Shown here in pieces: positions 20,401-23,085 of a stretch of DNA of 23,085 nt. The notes beneath the pieces were generated by a model, which worked only from the letters and a program-made list of their open reading frames with translations, ran no database searches and had not been told where the DNA came from. The stretch lies in contig JAYMSP010002650.1 in the NCBI GenBank assembly GCA_036897095.1, positions 1 to 23,085 on the forward strand, given 5' to 3'. Position 1 is the first letter of the stretch; every line of letters begins with the position of its first letter. Source of the DNA: Plantago elongata. Lineage: Eukaryota; Streptophyta; Magnoliopsida; Lamiales; Plantaginaceae. The translations under genes and the position numbers were made by a program.

Positions 20401-21489
20401 AAAGTAGTAAATATATTATTACCATTTAGTCCACTAGCAGCATTAATCCTTTCTTATAATTCTAATTCTTCTCTTGAAGATGCATGGTATTTCCTATGCC
20501 TTTGAAACTGTACTTTGGAAAATAAGGTATGAAATTCAAAAATGTTTTTGGATAGGTGAAATAGTTTGACTAAAAGAATTTGTTAGACCTTTGCGAACTT
20601 CGTTTTTCGACTTTCTACACCCTAAGCAATGTTTTGAAAACATGTACGCACACAGGGAATTCATAATATAGAGACGAAATAAATTAAAAATTACTATATA
20701 CCAGTATTATTTTGATCGTGTATACCTTCCATTTTATGTGTGAACGAAATAGCAAGCAAGCATTAATAACCCGACAAGGAAATAATCACAATCAAATCAT
20801 TCACATAATATTAATAATCGTTGTTTTGACGCTACATTCTTTTATTTTTTGTTCCATTGGATTGTCCATTAACATACACATAGTCTTTACTCTTTGGTGT
20901 ATTAACAATTGATCAAAGCATTCAGAGATACATATGAATTTATTAAAAATTACATTTTGATTTTATTTGTAGGGATTTAAATGTGCAGTAACTTTCCCAG
21001 TCACATACCTGGACAAACTTATTTGAAGCCAAGAGGAAGATTATTTTCTATAACAAGAAATACAAAAGTGCTACATCCATGGACGTTTCATTGTCAAATT
21101 GGCTATGGACTTATACCAAGATCAATTTGCATAACCAATTCATAATATGAATCAGAAAAAGTAATCAATCAACAATAATACATATTACATCATGTTTAAC
21201 CAGATGACATAACAAAATGTTCACTTATACTATATACTACTTTGTTTAAATAGATTATATATTTATTATACAATTTATTTACCCCACGTGGATGTGTTTA
21301 CCATTAAATTATACGTTATGAAACTATGCAACATTGTTTATACATAAAACTATATAACGTGATATTTTCGCGGGTCGATGCCTGCATTTTTTCTCCTTAA
21401 GAAACACAACTCCTTTATATGTCTATCAAGTTATATTAGTACTTTGGATAAAATTATCTATGATTTATATATAATTGTCTATGTTTAGC
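20401..21489. other. AT-rich spacer between copia fragments
   Basis: Apart from the duplicated exon edge at 20945-21000, nothing could be recognised in this 1.1-kb stretch. The frame at 20712-20912 is rich in hydrophobic residues through AT bias and has no family motif. Confidence 0.45.
20945..21000 (+). repeat. Duplicated intron/exon edge, copy 1
   Basis: TACATTTTGATTTTATTTGT, then AGGGATTTAAATGT and AGTAACTTTCCC, match the stretch at 22975-23019 with few differences. In both, a T-rich run ends in TAG like a splice acceptor. This copy soon meets a stop in the frame that reads G-F-K-C, so it may be a relic of an earlier duplicate of the gene at 22047. Confidence 0.45.
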
Positions 21490-21786
21490 ATATAATTATT
21501 GATGAATAGTAAGGCGGATACCTCGCTATTTGGCATCATACTCACATCATCATCATATGCTCTTCGGCTTTCGATTATGAGTTATCTGACTTCGGAATTT
21601 GCTATGAAGGATCTTGGACCGTTGAATTACTTTCTTGGGATTGCAGTTACGGGACATTCGTCTGGGATGTTTCTATCACAACGTAAATATGCTGAGGAAA
21701 TTATTGAACGAGTCGGCATGAGTTCTTGCAAGACGACCGCTACCCTTGTCGATACAAATCCGAAGTGGGATTCCCATAATTCATAA
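21490..21786 (+). mobile_element. Copia RT fossil, fragment 2
   Basis: The plus-strand stretch carries S-K-A-D-T-S-L-F, F-A-M-K-D-L-G-P-L-N-Y-F-L-G-I, G-M-F-L-S-Q-R-K-Y-A and M-S-S-C-K-T, from the later part of a Ty1/copia reverse transcriptase. It is a broken fragment with no gag, integrase, RNase H or LTR nearby. It differs in sequence from the element at the left of the window and points the other way, so it is a separate insertion. Confidence 0.8.
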
Positions 21787-22046
21787 GCCGTGTCAAGAAG
21801 CAAGTTCTTTTTTAGTTTATGAAAATTCCAAGTGTTATTTATCAAGAAGTCTTTGACTACTACTTCATTTTCTATATTTGGCGACTGTATGGGCTAGTCA
21901 GCAACAATTTTTCCTGGGGTCCAATAATCCTGCAAAATACTCATGTCATTCGGTACTAGTCTACGAAATGGAGTACATTATTCCATCCAGCCAGGCATGT
22001 CATTACATTACATCCCAAACATAAAAGAGCAAAGATAATAAGTAGT
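21787..22046. other. Spacer upstream of the cystatin-like gene
   Basis: These 260 bp hold no recognisable gene. They would include the promoter if the downstream gene model is right; no clear TATA box was assigned. Confidence 0.3.
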
Positions 22047-22818
22047 ATGAGTGATTGTGAGTATATTATATGAATATAGCAAGAGGCTAGCTATAACGTT
22101 TTTAGACTACGTTTTGAGTTGCGAAATTTACCTATTCGTTTGTTTAACGTGTTTAGGGATTCAAGTGCACTCACTGTCCAGGTATGATATGGGGTCACCT
22201 AGATGATTCCAATTGAACACACCATCTATTATCTTCATAGACACCAGAAGGTTATAATCAACTCTTTTACATGGCTTCTCCTGCTATCCAGGACTACAAT
22301 AGAAAATCGATATGTTACTCTTTACAATTTGTCATTGTCAAATACTATTCTTATATCTATACTAACACTAAAACTAATATCAAGTTTTATACCAACAAGG
22401 CACTGGATTTAAGGTTTTGGCTGTTGAAAGGTCGATGTTTAGTAATTCCACGGGACGCACTTACAATATCACCTTTACAACATCTTGTTCGGGTATGAGG
22501 ACTACTTTTCATGGCCAGGTATGGGACAATATGAATGATGAGAAGATGACAGTATATTCGTGTCAGATGAAACCGTATTGTCCAACTGAGAAGGAGATGG
22601 AAGTAGAAAGTTCTGAAAATGTGTTGGGTGGGGAAGAAAAAGATTTGCTGAAAATAATATTAGAACTGCAAAGTCTCTCAAGTGAATTAGAACTGAAAAG
22701 TCTCTCAAATGAACAGCTGATAGAGTTGATTAGGAAGAGCAAAAAGGATAAGAATATTTCGTTGAAGAAAGTTCAGAAGTATCTCGTGTCTATCTTCGAA
22801 AGTGAGGTAATAATTTAG
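22047..22818 (+). CDS. Candidate cystatin-like-domain protein, four short exons
   Basis: A phase-consistent model is 22047-22060, 22157-22181, 22241-22313 and 22400-22818, all introns GT-AG. It would encode about 176 residues, starting M-S-D-C-E-D-S-S-A-L-T-V-Q. The middle resembles plant cystatin-related proteins: A-S-P-A-I-Q-D-Y-N-R-K, G-F-K-V-L-A-V-E-R-S, T-Y-N-I-T-F-T-T, T-F-H-G-Q-V-W and V-Y-S-C-Q-M-K-P, the order of helix and strands in that fold. The inhibitory Q-x-V-x-G loop of true cystatins is not seen. A charged tail follows with a doubled S-L-S motif (residues about 125-150). The first two exons (14 and 25 nt) and an intron of 59 bp are very short, so the 5' part is tentative. A donor at 22807 (GAG|GTAATA) may instead lead to another exon near 22997, outside or at the window end. 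The family call is from pattern memory. Confidence 0.4.
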
Positions 22819-22974
22819 TTTGCATTCATGTATTATTATTTGAATTTGTTCTGAATTTTCCTTCGAGTACTATATATTAAGCACATATGTGTATATGTAG
22901 ACATTTTATTTTGTTTTCTGTTTCATGCATAAATAGAATGAATTTGATATAATAATTTCTGATAAAGGATGTAA

Positions 22975-23085
22975 CTACATTTTTATTTTGTGTAGGGCTT
23001 TAAATGTAGTAACTATCCCGCATGGACGGACGCAGAAAATTTGGTCAGGAGTAGCGAGATTTATAATTTATAATAAAAAGATTTT
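22975..23085 (+). other. Duplicated intron/exon edge, copy 2, cut by the window end
   Basis: A T-rich run ending in GTGTAG precedes GGCTTTAAATGTAGTAACTA, which reads G-F-K-C-S-N-Y-P-A-W if taken as an exon after the donor at 22807. It matches 20945-21000. The following GGACGGACGCAGAAAATTTG also recalls the start of a plant transposon, so the exon reading is uncertain. Confidence 0.35.

Noticed and set aside
22203-22412. 69-residue plus-strand frame over the introns of the cystatin-like gene
   Set aside because: It reads through the proposed introns in a different frame and has no likeness to known proteins.

Overview
The window is nuclear DNA of a flowering plant. It carries GT-AG multi-exon genes, AT-rich spacers, Stowaway-type MITEs with TA duplications, and Ty1/copia fossils. 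The proteins look eudicot; the MITE termini and gene sequences suggest an asterid, but that is an impression and was not tested.

Layout from left to right. (1) 1-5417, minus strand: a broken Ty1/copia LTR retroelement that runs off the left edge; its 5' LTR and primer-binding site lie at about 5037-5417. (2) 5424-5920, minus: exons of a CDK-like Ser/Thr kinase pseudogene, apparently split by that retroelement. (3) 5921-9290: AT-rich spacer with small MITEs (6501-6596, 7961-8192, 8421-8652), a hAT-like end, a SINE-like piece with a 60-bp duplication, and one uncertain short reading frame. (4) 9300-10161: a truncated ESCRT-III SNF7 fragment (minus) and a frameshifted PPR-protein tail (plus), so three unrelated host gene fragments lie within about 5 kb. 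(5) 10390-10842, minus: an intact two-exon gene for a chloroplast protein of the CRR42 (DUF3148) type. (6) 11784-18589, minus: a complete 16-exon TOUSLED-like kinase gene, whose exons can be read phase by phase into a 700-residue protein; this is the best supported gene. (7) 18590-21786: TSL upstream region, MITE-like pieces and decayed fragments of a second copia fossil on the plus strand. (8) 22047-22818, plus: a candidate small gene with a cystatin-like domain, with part of a duplicated exon edge near 20969 and near the window end.

The two intact genes are functionally unrelated. TSL is a nuclear kinase acting on chromatin assembly through ASF1. CRR42 is a stromal factor for assembly of the chloroplast NDH complex. 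They are tandem on the minus strand, 941 bp apart. I saw no RNA gene, CRISPR array or operon-like system. The most unusual things are the retroelement-split kinase, the cluster of gene fragments, and the micro-exon cystatin-like model.
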